Part shown: positions 44,771 through 53,800 of the stretch, one piece after another
Layout: each line of letters begins with the position of its first letter
Numbering within the stretch: position 1 is the stretch's first letter
Assembly (NCBI RefSeq): GCF_009762775.1
Contig: NZ_CP046401.1
Span: 7,328,001-7,392,000, forward strand
Reading direction: 5' to 3'
Source: Maribellus comscasis
GTDB taxonomy: Bacteria; Bacteroidota; Bacteroidia; Bacteroidales; Prolixibacteraceae
Length of the DNA stretch: 64,000 bases
The notes under the pieces: generated by a model
The model's input: only the letters and a program-made list of their open reading frames with translations
Told to the model about the DNA's origin: nothing
Databases searched by the model: none
Translations under genes and position numbers: made by a program

Positions 44771-46384
44771 TTATCGCCTGCTTTTAATAATACGTAAAAG
44801 AGCATGTATAACAACCCCGATTGCCGAAAGTGCTATCAGGCCTATACCGAGGTAATCGAAAGGATTATTTCTGTCGCGGCCTATCAGGTAAAAATTATTA
44901 AGGGCAGCAATACGGCTGTTATCCGAGTGGCAATCAACACAATTTAAAGATTCACTGGCCGGAGCTACCATGTGATTGATAGGCCATGACATCTCGGTAG
45001 ATGCGAAATCATATTTCCCGCTGTAATCTAGGCCAACACTTGCCATTCCGGTTTCCGAAGCTTTATTCCAGTCAAAATTTGTCCAGTAAGCTGTACTGTC
45101 TTTCCCGAACAGGTGGGGTACAATCAGATATTCATTTTCTGTATCATAAATTTGCTTTGAGCGATGTACTTTTACAGGAATTATTTTTGATTGATTGTCG
45201 GAGTAACTCCCTTCAAGTGTGTTAAGTTCAACAACTTTTGAAGAATCAACCTCTTCGCCGATAACATAATGACGCGCTTTGCCATTGAACCACTGATACT
45301 CGGGAACAACATTGTTTTCCCATACAAAAGAACCTTTCATGGTGTGGTATATCACATTTCCAAGGCTATCCTTTTTTATAAGATAGCTTCCATCTTTTTT
45401 AAACTGCCCGGCCGTTGACCAGTCCCACGACATTTTTGTTGAGCTTAACTTTGCATATGATGGAATGTGACAGGTTTGGCACGCTACTTTTCCTGTGTGT
45501 AAATTTAGAATATTATTGTTGTGTGGTTGCTCTGAATGGCATTGTGCACAACTTACCCTGTTCGTGTCTTTCGAAGCAATTGAATACAAGTTCCCCGAAA
45601 TATTGTGCCTGTGAGTTTTATGACAATCTACACAATCCATATTTGCACCGTCGATTCCCATGTGCACATCTATTTCACGTGTTACTTTGTTAAGTTCGTT
45701 GGCAATGTCGCCATGTTTCACATTGTTGCCACCTCCTCCGGTAAAATGACAGGCTCCGCAGTTACTACGACCCGGCGAACCAATATTAGTGGCGATGTAT
45801 TGATAATCTGGAGGATAAAAAGTTTTGTTGTCAGAAGTCGTTGTCGTTTTTGTTACCGGATACCCGGCGCTTGTAGGAAATTTTTTATAAGTCCCTGTCT
45901 TATCATGGCAAATTAAACAATCTATTTTTTTTCTGGCCGTAAAATCAAAATCGTTGTCTTTCCATCCATACCCGATATGACAACTTGTACATCTCGGTTC
46001 ATTAGAGGAAACTCCAATACAAAAATTATTCAGAACATTCTTCTTGCCCAACTGAATTGTATCTCCGTTTTCGAGTATATAATCTCTCTCCCATTTCCAG
46101 TGCGATGTTTTCATTATCTCTTTGGCAGTGGTATTATGACAGGACAAACAAGCTTCGGTAACTGCTTCCGGCGTTTCAAAATCCTGTTGCAAAACAGCAA
46201 ATTGAGAGTGATCTACCTTTGAAACAGTATCACGCTCATAATTTATCAGTTTTACTGAAGTCGTTTGGGGTTCGGGCTTTGTATGTTTTACATAAATAAT
46301 TCCAATAATCCAAGGCAATACTATTGCCGTAAACAATAAAAACAGTTTTAAAAAATTCTGTTTTGATCTTTTCCCGGTTTCCAT
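44771..46384 (-). CDS. Octaheme c-type cytochrome, octaheme tetrathionate reductase-like
   Basis: 537 residues with an N-terminal membrane helix (about 12-32) and a C-terminal helix (about 511-531), so anchored at both ends with the body in the periplasm. Eight CxxCH heme sites are seen at 79, 132, 156, 209, 251, 279, 302 and 482. The block NNFCIGVSSNEPRCTSCHIGYGW, split here for length as NNFCIGVSSNEP plus RCTSCHIGYGW, matches the octaheme tetrathionate reductase family. It may reduce tetrathionate, nitrite, hydroxylamine or a related compound; the family is catalytically broad. Starts one base after the zinc-ribbon gene and precedes the cytochrome b-PAS gene. Confidence 0.9.
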   Translation of the reverse strand: METGKRSKQNFLKLFLLFTAIVLPWIIGIIYVKHTKPEPQTTSVKLINYERDTVSKVDHSQFAVLQQDFETPEAVTEACLSCHNTTAKEIMKTSHWKWERDYILENGDTIQLGKKNVLNNFCIGVSSNEPRCTSCHIGYGWKDNDFDFTARKKIDCLICHDKTGTYKKFPTSAGYPVTKTTTTSDNKTFYPPDYQYIATNIGSPGRSNCGACHFTGGGGNNVKHGDIANELNKVTREIDVHMGIDGANMDCVDCHKTHRHNISGNLYSIASKDTNRVSCAQCHSEQPHNNNILNLHTGKVACQTCHIPSYAKLSSTKMSWDWSTAGQFKKDGSYLIKKDSLGNVIYHTMKGSFVWENNVVPEYQWFNGKARHYVIGEEVDSSKVVELNTLEGSYSDNQSKIIPVKVHRSKQIYDTENEYLIVPHLFGKDSTAYWTNFDWNKASETGMASVGLDYSGKYDFASTEMSWPINHMVAPASESLNCVDCHSDNSRIAALNNFYLIGRDRNNPFDYLGIGLIALSAIGVVIHALLRIIKSRR

Positions 46385-46385
46385 A

Positions 46386-46643
46386 TTACCTCTTTTGATT
46401 TAATAATTCTTCCCGAACCATGGTATGTCCACATTTTGGGCACTTTATAGTTGTACATTTTATACCTTGCTGATGACGAACTTTATGACCGCATTTTGCA
46501 CAAACACAAAATCCCGATGGGCCAAATGCTCCTCCTTTGTTTTTCCCCTGACCTCCGCCACGACCTAATCCGTGACCTTCTCCCAAATGTTTTTCCTGAC
46601 CTTCCTTTTCCATAGCTCTGTTCAATTGAATTAATTTTTGCAT
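46386..46643 (-). CDS. Small Gly-rich zinc-ribbon protein
   Basis: 85 residues from ATG 46643 (a TTG at 46667 and an ATG at 46613 are in frame alternatives). A Gly-rich stretch (EGHGLGRGGGQGKNKGG) leads to a zinc ribbon, CVCAKCGHKVRHQQGIKC and IKCPKCGHTM, the same module as in the ferredoxin at 39344. It leads the octaheme cytochrome operon with one base spacing. Possibly a metal or heme/FeS assembly helper; function unknown. Confidence 0.75.
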   Translation of the reverse strand: MQKLIQLNRAMEKEGQEKHLGEGHGLGRGGGQGKNKGGAFGPSGFCVCAKCGHKVRHQQGIKCTTIKCPKCGHTMVREELLNQKR

Positions 46644-47021
46644 ATAATGAACTTTTGATTGAAACAAATATATAAAAATACAACTATAAACATATTAAAA
46701 TACATCAATATTAATATATGTTTTAAAAAATATGGTGAGTTTATTAGACTATGAGGAATATTTGATTCATGTAGAATACAACTACTAGTGACTGATAGTC
46801 AAGACATAAACAAAAAAGGAGAAATGTAATAACAAAGATTATTCAGAATGGGATAAATAAATTAGTTTATGAGTATCTTAATTTAATTATGAACTATTGT
46901 TTAATATAAATATTTATAATAATTTAAATCTTTTGACACAAAAAGAAGTTTTGACAAAGGTGTAGTTATACTGGTTATTGTCATTTTATAGAATTCAGGA
47001 AAGGACATGAGGCACTGTAAT
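46644..47021. promoter_or_regulatory. Upstream region of the octaheme cytochrome operon
   Basis: No gene. CAAATATA at 46665-46672 gives a minus-strand TATATTTG -7 box 21 bp before the zinc-ribbon start. Two TTTTGACA copies (46931-46938 and 46949-46956) lie 18 bp apart on the plus strand and could be half-sites for a Crp/Fnr-type regulator such as the one encoded next to them. Confidence 0.4.
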
Positions 47022-47714
47022 TTACCCTTTTAGCTTAATTTCCAATAATTTGGATTCGTTCAAAATTTGAATGTTGTTTTTGTCCATTTTTATAATACTG
47101 TCGTCCTGAAAATCTTTTAACAAACGGGTGACACTTTCCCTGGAAGTTCCAATTAACGAAGCAAGTTCTGCTTTGGTTATGTTAAGGCTAAACGGATTTT
47201 GGTTGTAAACCTGTTGGTAAAAATAAAACAGAATATTGGCTAACCTCCCAGGCAACTGTTGCTGAACATTATTTAGAAAACGATCGAAATTACCCATTTC
47301 ATCATTAATAATGTAGGTTATTACTTCGGCTGCGAATTCTCCGTTACGCTTAATCAATTGGTCAAAATAGTCGATATCGAGAAAGCATACTAGTGTGTCG
47401 GTTAAGGCATAGGCTGAAAAGTAGTTTGTATTATTTGTTTTGTTCAAATTCTGGATTCCAAGGTAAGCACCTTTTTTTGAGATGCTTACTATGTATTCTT
47501 TATTAGTGGCTATCGTTTTACTTAGCTTTACAAATCCCTTACGAATGTATGTAATATGTTTAGCCGGGCTCCCTTGTTTAAAAATTAATTCGCCTTTTCG
47601 AAAATTGGTTTGAAAACAACCTTTCTCCAGAATACCTAATTCATCGTAATTTAAAACAGATACAGCACTTGATTTAATTACACAGTCTCGGCATTTAATG
47701 TTGTTCGATTCCAT
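47022..47714 (-). CDS. Crp/Fnr-family transcriptional regulator
   Basis: 230 residues. A cyclic-nucleotide-type beta-roll (FRKGELIFKQGSPAKHITYI, GFVKLSKT, AYLGIQNL) is followed by the dimer helix and a C-terminal HTH (ITKAELASLIGTSRESVTRLLKDF). N-terminal Cys8 and Cys11 plus Cys33 and Cys110 are notable: Cys8-Cys11 and Cys110 keep the same spacings as Cys20-Cys23 and Cys122 of E. coli FNR, so an oxygen-labile [4Fe-4S] cluster is conceivable though the third FNR Cys is not aligned. Probably controls the anaerobic island to its left and itself. Confidence 0.9.
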   Translation of the reverse strand: MESNNIKCRDCVIKSSAVSVLNYDELGILEKGCFQTNFRKGELIFKQGSPAKHITYIRKGFVKLSKTIATNKEYIVSISKKGAYLGIQNLNKTNNTNYFSAYALTDTLVCFLDIDYFDQLIKRNGEFAAEVITYIINDEMGNFDRFLNNVQQQLPGRLANILFYFYQQVYNQNPFSLNITKAELASLIGTSRESVTRLLKDFQDDSIIKMDKNNIQILNESKLLEIKLKG

Positions 47715-47743
47715 AAGTTAAACTAAATAACATCACAAATATA

Positions 47744-47759
47744 TGAGATTTTTGTCACA
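47744..47759. promoter_or_regulatory. CRP/FNR-like palindrome between divergent genes
   Basis: On the minus strand TGTGA-N6-TCTCA, one mismatch from the CRP consensus TGTGA-N6-TCACA. It lies just upstream of a TATATTTG -7 box (complement of 47736-47743) for the regulator gene and before the plus-strand gene at 47815, an ideal place for autoregulation. Confidence 0.6.
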
Positions 47760-47814
47760 TGAAATAATTTACATATGTTCATTTTTTAATTTAACTTTAT
47801 TCAAAATTAGAATT

Positions 47815-48021
47815 ATGAAAAAGTTATTTTTAATAGCAGTTGTATATTTGGGATTATGGGGAATATTGGGATTTTTTGCTACCATTATTCTGAGCTTTTT
47901 ATCATGCTGTTTTGGCGTATCTAAAGAAACTTATATGATTTCTTTAGGTGTATTTGCTTTTATTGCAGTTGCAATGACATTAAAAAGTGTTTTCAAAAGG
48001 CATTCAGAATTTGCTAAATAA
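47815..48021 (+). CDS. Small two-TM membrane protein
   Basis: 68 residues from ATG 47815 (an in-frame ATG at 47743 lies in the promoter region and is unlikely). Two hydrophobic segments: FLIAVVYLGLWGILGFFATI and YMISLGVFAFIAVAMTL, with a CC pair between them (LSFLSCCFGV). Divergent from the Crp/Fnr gene and possibly under the shared palindrome. Family not recognised. Confidence 0.6.
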   Translation: MKKLFLIAVVYLGLWGILGFFATIILSFLSCCFGVSKETYMISLGVFAFIAVAMTLKSVFKRHSEFAK

Positions 48022-48053
48022 AGATGAATGCTGAAACAAAAAACGGTGTTGTA

Positions 48054-48245
48054 TTATAATGTCAAAGCCATTTTATAAGCATCATGAATGGCATTTTCCG
48101 CTTTTCCAACTGATTTAGCATCTCCTGCAAGGTGAACCGGTATGTTTGTGCCAGGTTCAAAAGGTATATAACTTTTCATGCCGGCGGCAATAATTATTTT
48201 ACTTCGCAAGTCCAAGTATTGTAACCTCGAACAAAGAGTGTAAGG
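48054..48245 (-). pseudogene. C-terminal fragment of an NADH:flavin oxidoreductase-type enzyme
   Basis: Reverse translation gives RSKIIIAAGMKSYIPF, EPGTNIPVHLAGDAKSVGKA, then ENAIHDAYKMALTL and a stop at 48054. This is the end of the FAD/NAD domain of old-yellow-enzyme/2,4-dienoyl-CoA reductase-type proteins (GDxxxxGKxxxAIHxAY). The preceding several hundred residues are missing, lost before about 48245. Confidence 0.75.
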
Positions 48246-48347
48246 ACGTTACTTGTATGTGAACTCCTTTTATAACTTTCGAATGCATGGGTAACAATCA
48301 CAGAATCATCATACTAACGGAACGACCAATGAGATAATTATACCAAT

Positions 48348-48378
48348 TTGAGTATATAGTGCCGCTTTATTATCTTTG
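48348..48378 (+). promoter_or_regulatory. Transposase promoter inside the IS630 left end
   Basis: TTG at 48348-48350, 20 bp, then TATCTTTG at 48371-48378 is an excellent Bacteroidota promoter match; the -33 part lies within the terminal repeat. ATG follows four bases after the -7 box (48383), predicting a nearly leaderless mRNA and self-repression when transposase binds the end. Confidence 0.6.
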
Positions 48379-48382
48379 AAGC

Positions 48383-49447
48383 ATGGGAAGACAAAGCAAA
48401 TTCAAGATAAAAGAGGATTTAAAAGAACTTGAGAGCTTATTAAAAAAACAAACAAGTTTATCAGGAGAAAAACGGGTAAAATGTTTGATTTTCACAAAAG
48501 AAAATCGATTTTCTACTCGTTCGCAGTTAGCTCAGTATTTAGGGGTGCATAAACGCACCATAGAACGCTGGTTAAATATGATGCGAATGGTGTTGATTTT
48601 ATGGTTCAGAATCAATCAAAGCCCAAAGAATCCCAATATATGACAGATGAAATTCACAATGGATTAGCATCCAGAGTTACTAATAACCGTAATCCGTTCC
48701 TGGGGTACCGGGATGCACAACAATGGGTAAAAAGCGAATATGGGGTAGATATAAATTACCATACTTTGCGCTATCATTTAATCAAACATTTTGGGACGAA
48801 GCTAAAATCTCCAAGAAAATCCCATGTAAAAAAAGATGACCAGGCTGCAGAAGCCTTTTTTAAAACTACCTAATGTGTTCATTCAACTTGGAAACAGTCT
48901 GGATAAAAATAAGTTTCCATCTGTAAACCTTTATTTCCAGGATGAAAGCAGGTTTGGATTAATGAGTCATATCGGACGCTGTATAACAGCAAAAGGCGTA
49001 CGCCCAGTCATCAGTTATCAACATCGTTTTTCAACTACCTATTTGTATGGAAGTTATTCGCCCATTGATGGAAATTCTTTCGTATGGGAAATTAATGGTA
49101 CAAGTATCGATATTTTTAAGCGTTATCTTCAGGCTTTTTCAGCACAAAGGCCAAATGAATATAAAATTGTTGTTATCGATAATGCCCGCTTCCATCTGAT
49201 AAAGCCAGATGAAGTCCCCGAGAACATATTCCTATTGAACATTCCTCCATATACACCGGAATTGAATCCCTCTGAACAAATATGGCAATACATAAAAACA
49301 AGGTACAAGAACCAATTATTTGCCACTATGCGCGACCTTAAGAAATGGCTTTGGGATATGGTAATAAAAATGCAACCCGAAACCATAATGTCAATAACTG
49401 GAAACAAACACTACCTAAAACTTTTCAATGCGGCATTTTGTATTTAA
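48383..49447 (+). CDS. IS630 transposase, copy 2, spread over three reading frames
   Basis: Segment A (48383-48643) holds the N-terminal HTH (FSTRSQLAQYLGVHKRTIER). The protein then continues in the -1 frame as KYDANGVDFMVQNQSKPKES (junction near 48572-48576) into segment B (to 48873), and after a +1 change in a T6A4 run near 48855-48864 into segment C, ending at 49447. Segment C has DDE motifs YFQDESRFG, VVIDNARFH and LNPSEQIW. Either two recoding events make the full enzyme or both shifts are fixed lesions; they are shared with copy 1, so they predate the last transposition. Confidence 0.8.
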
Positions 49448-49454
49448 AATGGTA

Positions 49455-49566
49455 TAAGAAGAACGATGTGAACCCGTTTGAGTTGCTCAAAAAAGTACTG
49501 GAGGCAATCTCGGAACACAAGGTCAGCAAACTACACGAACTCCTGCCTCAGAACCTGAAGCCTTAG
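49455..49566 (+). mobile_element. IS66 transposase C-terminal remnant
   Basis: Just right of IS630 copy 2 the frame reads KKNDVNPFELLKKVLEAI, then SEHKVSKLHELLPQNLKP and a stop at 49566. This is the C-terminal tail of IS66 TnpC transposases (NPxEWLxxVLxRI...LHELLP). The rest of IS66 is absent on the left side of the IS630 within this window. 49567-49753 holds no gene. Confidence 0.8.
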
Positions 49567-49753
49567 AAAACCGATGTCCCTTGATTGATAACTAGCACAA
49601 ATCAAACTGAAATAGGAGACCTGGTTGGTAGGACGGATACTTTAGATAAATCGATTATGGATTTTCTTGGTGTTAATATCAAAATTACGAACAATGGCGG
49701 AGTTGTTGTGTGCAGGTCTTTTAAAAAGGAATAGTGCTAAATTGTATTGCTTT

Positions 49754-50851
49754 TTAGAGTCTCCCAGTCGGTATCCTTACTACTATTTGAGTTCCAATGT
49801 TTATTTCGCTTTTAACCGAAATAAGCCCTTTATTTTGAGCAACCATGTCTTTTACAATTTTAAGCCCCAAGCCGCTTCCTTTTTCCTGGTTCGTGCCCTG
49901 ACTCGTATAAATATTATCATCTTCAAATATCTTTCTTTGAAGTTCATCGGACATCCCCACCCCGGAATCTGTTACCCCTATTGAAGCATAATTCCCTTCG
50001 TATCTTACATTTATGATAATTAACCCTTTATCTGGTGTAAATTTAATTGCATTTGATATTAAATTTCGAAAAACAGTATGCATTGTTACTTCATCAAAAA
50101 AAGCAATAATTTCTTTTTCTAACTTAAGTTCGATATCAATATTTTTTGCTTTCGCGTTCCCTTTTAATAAATTAATACAGTCTTTAATAATTGTTGAAAC
50201 GTCTAAATATTGTGGCTTAAGTGTAATGGTGTCTGTCTGAAGCCGGGTCCACTCCAACAAGTTGTCTAGCAATATTGTGGTATCCTTAGCCGTTCTTTCC
50301 AAAAGAGGCATAACCCGTTTTTTTGTATCGCTACTGTTTTCTTCTTCATCAAGATTAAGTAAAGATATAAGCATTGATATAGAAGAGAACGGAGCCCTGA
50401 TGTCATGTGCAATAATTGAAAATAATTTATCACGTGTTTTGATGGTTTCAAGTAGTTTCTTCTTCGACTTGTTATGTTCAAGATGAGTTTTCACTCTTAT
50501 CAACAGCTCGTCGCGAATAAATGGTTTTGTCAAATAATCAATCGCACCGGTTTTAAATCCTTTAATAATATCTTCAGGAGCGGTCTTAGCGGTAAGAAAA
50601 ATTACGGGAATTTCAGCTAACTCTTTATCTGATTTTATTTCCTCACATACTTCAAATCCGTCTTTCCCAGGCATCATTACGTCAAGCAAAATAAGGTCGA
50701 TTTGAGTATTTCTAAGCACCTCTAATGCACTCTCCCCATCTATCGCCAAGGCGATTTTATAATCTTCTTCTTTTAGAAAATTGCTCACTACTTTTAAGTT
50801 TTCAAGATTGTCGTCAACAACTAAAATATAGATGGGATTGTCCATTATCAT
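49754..50851 (-). CDS. Response-regulator/histidine kinase (REC-HisKA-HATPase), second module
   Basis: 365 residues. REC at about 6-122 (YILVVDDNLENLKVV, LILLDVMMPGKDGFEV, LTKPFIRDEL), a short coiled coil, HisKA with IIAHDIRAPFSSISML and HATPase with NLISNAIKF, DSGVGMSDE and KGSGLGLKI, all intact. Its start overlaps the stop of the big hybrid kinase by 4 nt. Same architecture and same position as the protein at 3808-4995, but only moderately similar in sequence. Confidence 0.9.
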   Translation of the reverse strand: MIMDNPIYILVVDDNLENLKVVSNFLKEEDYKIALAIDGESALEVLRNTQIDLILLDVMMPGKDGFEVCEEIKSDKELAEIPVIFLTAKTAPEDIIKGFKTGAIDYLTKPFIRDELLIRVKTHLEHNKSKKKLLETIKTRDKLFSIIAHDIRAPFSSISMLISLLNLDEEENSSDTKKRVMPLLERTAKDTTILLDNLLEWTRLQTDTITLKPQYLDVSTIIKDCINLLKGNAKAKNIDIELKLEKEIIAFFDEVTMHTVFRNLISNAIKFTPDKGLIIINVRYEGNYASIGVTDSGVGMSDELQRKIFEDDNIYTSQGTNQEKGSGLGLKIVKDMVAQNKGLISVKSEINIGTQIVVRIPTGRL

Positions 50852-53800
50852 TCCGTTTTCATTTGATTATTGAGCTCCTCTACTATTAGAGGAAATTTTT
50901 CTAAATTATCTTTCAATAAATAAAGGTCGATTTGTTCAATGTCTTCTTTTAATATTTTCGCATAGTGTATTAAAGATTCAAAATTACATTCGTCAGCAAA
51001 ATTCAAAAGTTCATCAGCAAAAGCTTCTATTTTAAAAAGCACTAAAGAATCCTTTATTACTTCCCATTTTGGAAGAAACTTTTTTTCAAGAACCATTAGT
51101 ATATCCGGTAAGTTAGGCAAAATATCCTGGGGAACAACAATATCAGTAGACCTTTCTTTTACTATACTGTCACTACGGTTAGAAATAGAGTGTTTTAAAA
51201 ATTTCGCCAATTCTTGAAATAATTCAGCGCGCTGAACCGGTTTATATAAAAAGCCATCAAAAACAGAGGTGTTTTCGATTCTTTCAGAACTAAAAACAGA
51301 GGCAGTAAAAGCAACTATGGGAATATGTTTCTTATTTGGGTCAGCCTTGAGCCTGCGAGCCACTTCGTATCCATCAATGCCGGGCATACGCATGTCCAAT
51401 AGAATTAAATCGGGATTAAGGTACTTAAGAATGTCAAGAGCCATTTCTCCATTTTCAGCGGCAGTGACTGTTATTCCAGTAGAAAGCAGCAAACTTTCAA
51501 CTGCTTCAATGTTAGAAATAAAATCATCAACAACCAGAATGTTAGCTGATTCAAAATGGATGTCGGAAGTGTCAATTGTAGTTAATTCCTTTTTTCGAAT
51601 TCCTTTTTTTATTTCCACATCAAAAAGAATAAATGTAAATATAGACCCCTGACCTTCTTTGCTACTCACTTTGATAGTGCCCTTCATCTTTTCTACTAAG
51701 CGTTTTGAGATGGCGAGACCAAGCCCTGTCCCGCCATAATCCCGATTCGATTGCCCTTCTTGCTGGCGGAATGCATCAAAAATAATTTTCTGTTGTGATT
51801 CACGTATTCCTACACCCGTATCTACCACTGCAATTTCTAAATTCCCGTAATTTTCACTATGTCTATTAAAGTTTGCTTTAATTGTAACTGAACCATTATG
51901 TGTAAATTTGATAGCATTCCCCACCAGGTTAAAAAGTATTTGCTTTATTCTTACCTCGTCATGGATAATTGTTTCAGGAAAATCAGGGCTAATTTGTATC
52001 TTAAAATCAAGACCTTTTTTTTGGGCTTTATGTTGAAACAGAAGGATTATTTCCTGAAGCTGTGCATTTAAATCTAACGGGTTATATACAATATCAAGCT
52101 TTCCCGCTTCTATTTTCGAAAGATCCAGAATATCATTTAGTAATGTCATTAGTAAGTTCCCGCTGTTCAAGATTGATTTAAGCATTTTTTGATGTCGTAC
52201 AGAATCAAGCTGGTGGAACATCGCTTCACTAAATCCAAGAATAGCATTCATCGGAGTACGGATTTCATGGCTCATGTTAGCCAGAAACTCAGACTTTAAT
52301 TTGTTGGCCATTTCTGCTTTGTGACGTTCTTCAACAAGCTTGTTTTCTAATTCTGTTCGTTTCTTTACATTGACCAACATTTGTGAAAAAACCAAAAGCA
52401 AAGCCTCTTCCTTTTCAGAATATAGATGATGCATTTTTACCGAATCGAAACCAAGAAAGCCGGTGCACGTCCCTTCAAACATCATCGGGATTGTTATCAG
52501 ACTTTTTATTTCCTGAGGTTCCAGAATTGCCCTTACTGGATCATCTTCATGCATGGCAAATACATCAGGGATATTCATGGTTATACCTTTTAAATGAGCC
52601 TCAACCCACTGTGGTAATGCGTTCAAAGGAATGTTTTGCAACTCCTTTATTTGAGGACTTATTCCCTCATTACACCACTCATACGTATTGTTACACACAT
52701 TTTTTTTCCAGTCGTAGTCAAAAATGTATGCACGATCCGCTTCAACAAAACGCCCCAACTCTTCAAGTGAATGGGCAATGGCATTCTCAACCTCTGACGG
52801 AGATATATTAATATATTCTGATGATATATCCATCAATATTTTTTGTAAGGCCGATTGACTAGCCAAAGCTTCTTCTACTTTTTTGAGCTCAGTAATGTCA
52901 CGATAATACCACAAGTGTTCAACTTCGTTTTCTGAAGTAAAAATTGGGACATAATCGCGCAAAAGAATCCGCCCGTCTACTAACCGGAGTTCTTCGTTCA
53001 ACACTACTTTTCTACTTTCAATAATTTGATCTATCCGTTCAATAAAAATCCTGCTTTCAACAAACAATTCTTTTACCTGCTCTGAAGCAGCTTTACAGTC
53101 TGCACTTATAATTGCTTCTGGAGGGACTGGAATTGCGAAAATTTCACAAAACCGTTTATTGGTTTGCTGTACCTTCCGGTCAGATGTTTCCATTAATATT
53201 CCACCCGGCAAATGGGAAATAAGCGTGGTTAATCTTTTGGTCTGATATCGTATTTCGTCCTCTGCTTGTTTTTGACTGGTGACATCCGTCATTACAATAA
53301 GGAAGTAATTTTTCCCCTGGCTTTCAACTACACTGCCGGAGATTAACCCGTCAATCATTAAATTATCTTTGGTCCTTATTGTTATTTCCATATTACGAAT
53401 AACATCATCTAAACCAAGCGTTTTATTTATCACCTTCTGTTTTTCATCATCAACAAATAGATTCAATTGCGATGAAGATTTTCCGATCACCTCTTTTCGC
53501 GTATACCCTGTACTTTTAACAAACGCTTCGTTTACTTCAAGGAATATTCCGTCAGGAATCGAAACGACTGATATAAGCGCAGGATTATTTTCGAAAAACC
53601 TGTTGAATTTCTGTTCGCTGTCCTTCAATTTAGCAGTAAGCTTTTCAGCAATTTGGCGTGCCCTATTACTGGCTGAGAGCAATGATAATATTAAAAAAAA
53701 GACAAGAAAACTTATAACTGTTCCCGATATAAATAAAATAAGGACCTTGCTTTGGAATATTAAGGGTGTAGCATCGGTTTGAGAAAGGACAATTGTCCAC

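Larger units (their letters stand above)
48343..49452 (+). mobile_element. IS630-family insertion sequence, copy 2
   Basis: 1110 bp between TA dinucleotides (48341-48342, 49453-49454), with 23-bp imperfect inverted ends at 48343-48365 and 49430-49452. Same element as copy 1 but in opposite orientation and with the extra A restored in the first reading frame. It is inserted in the C-terminal part of an IS66 transposase remnant. Confidence 0.93.
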
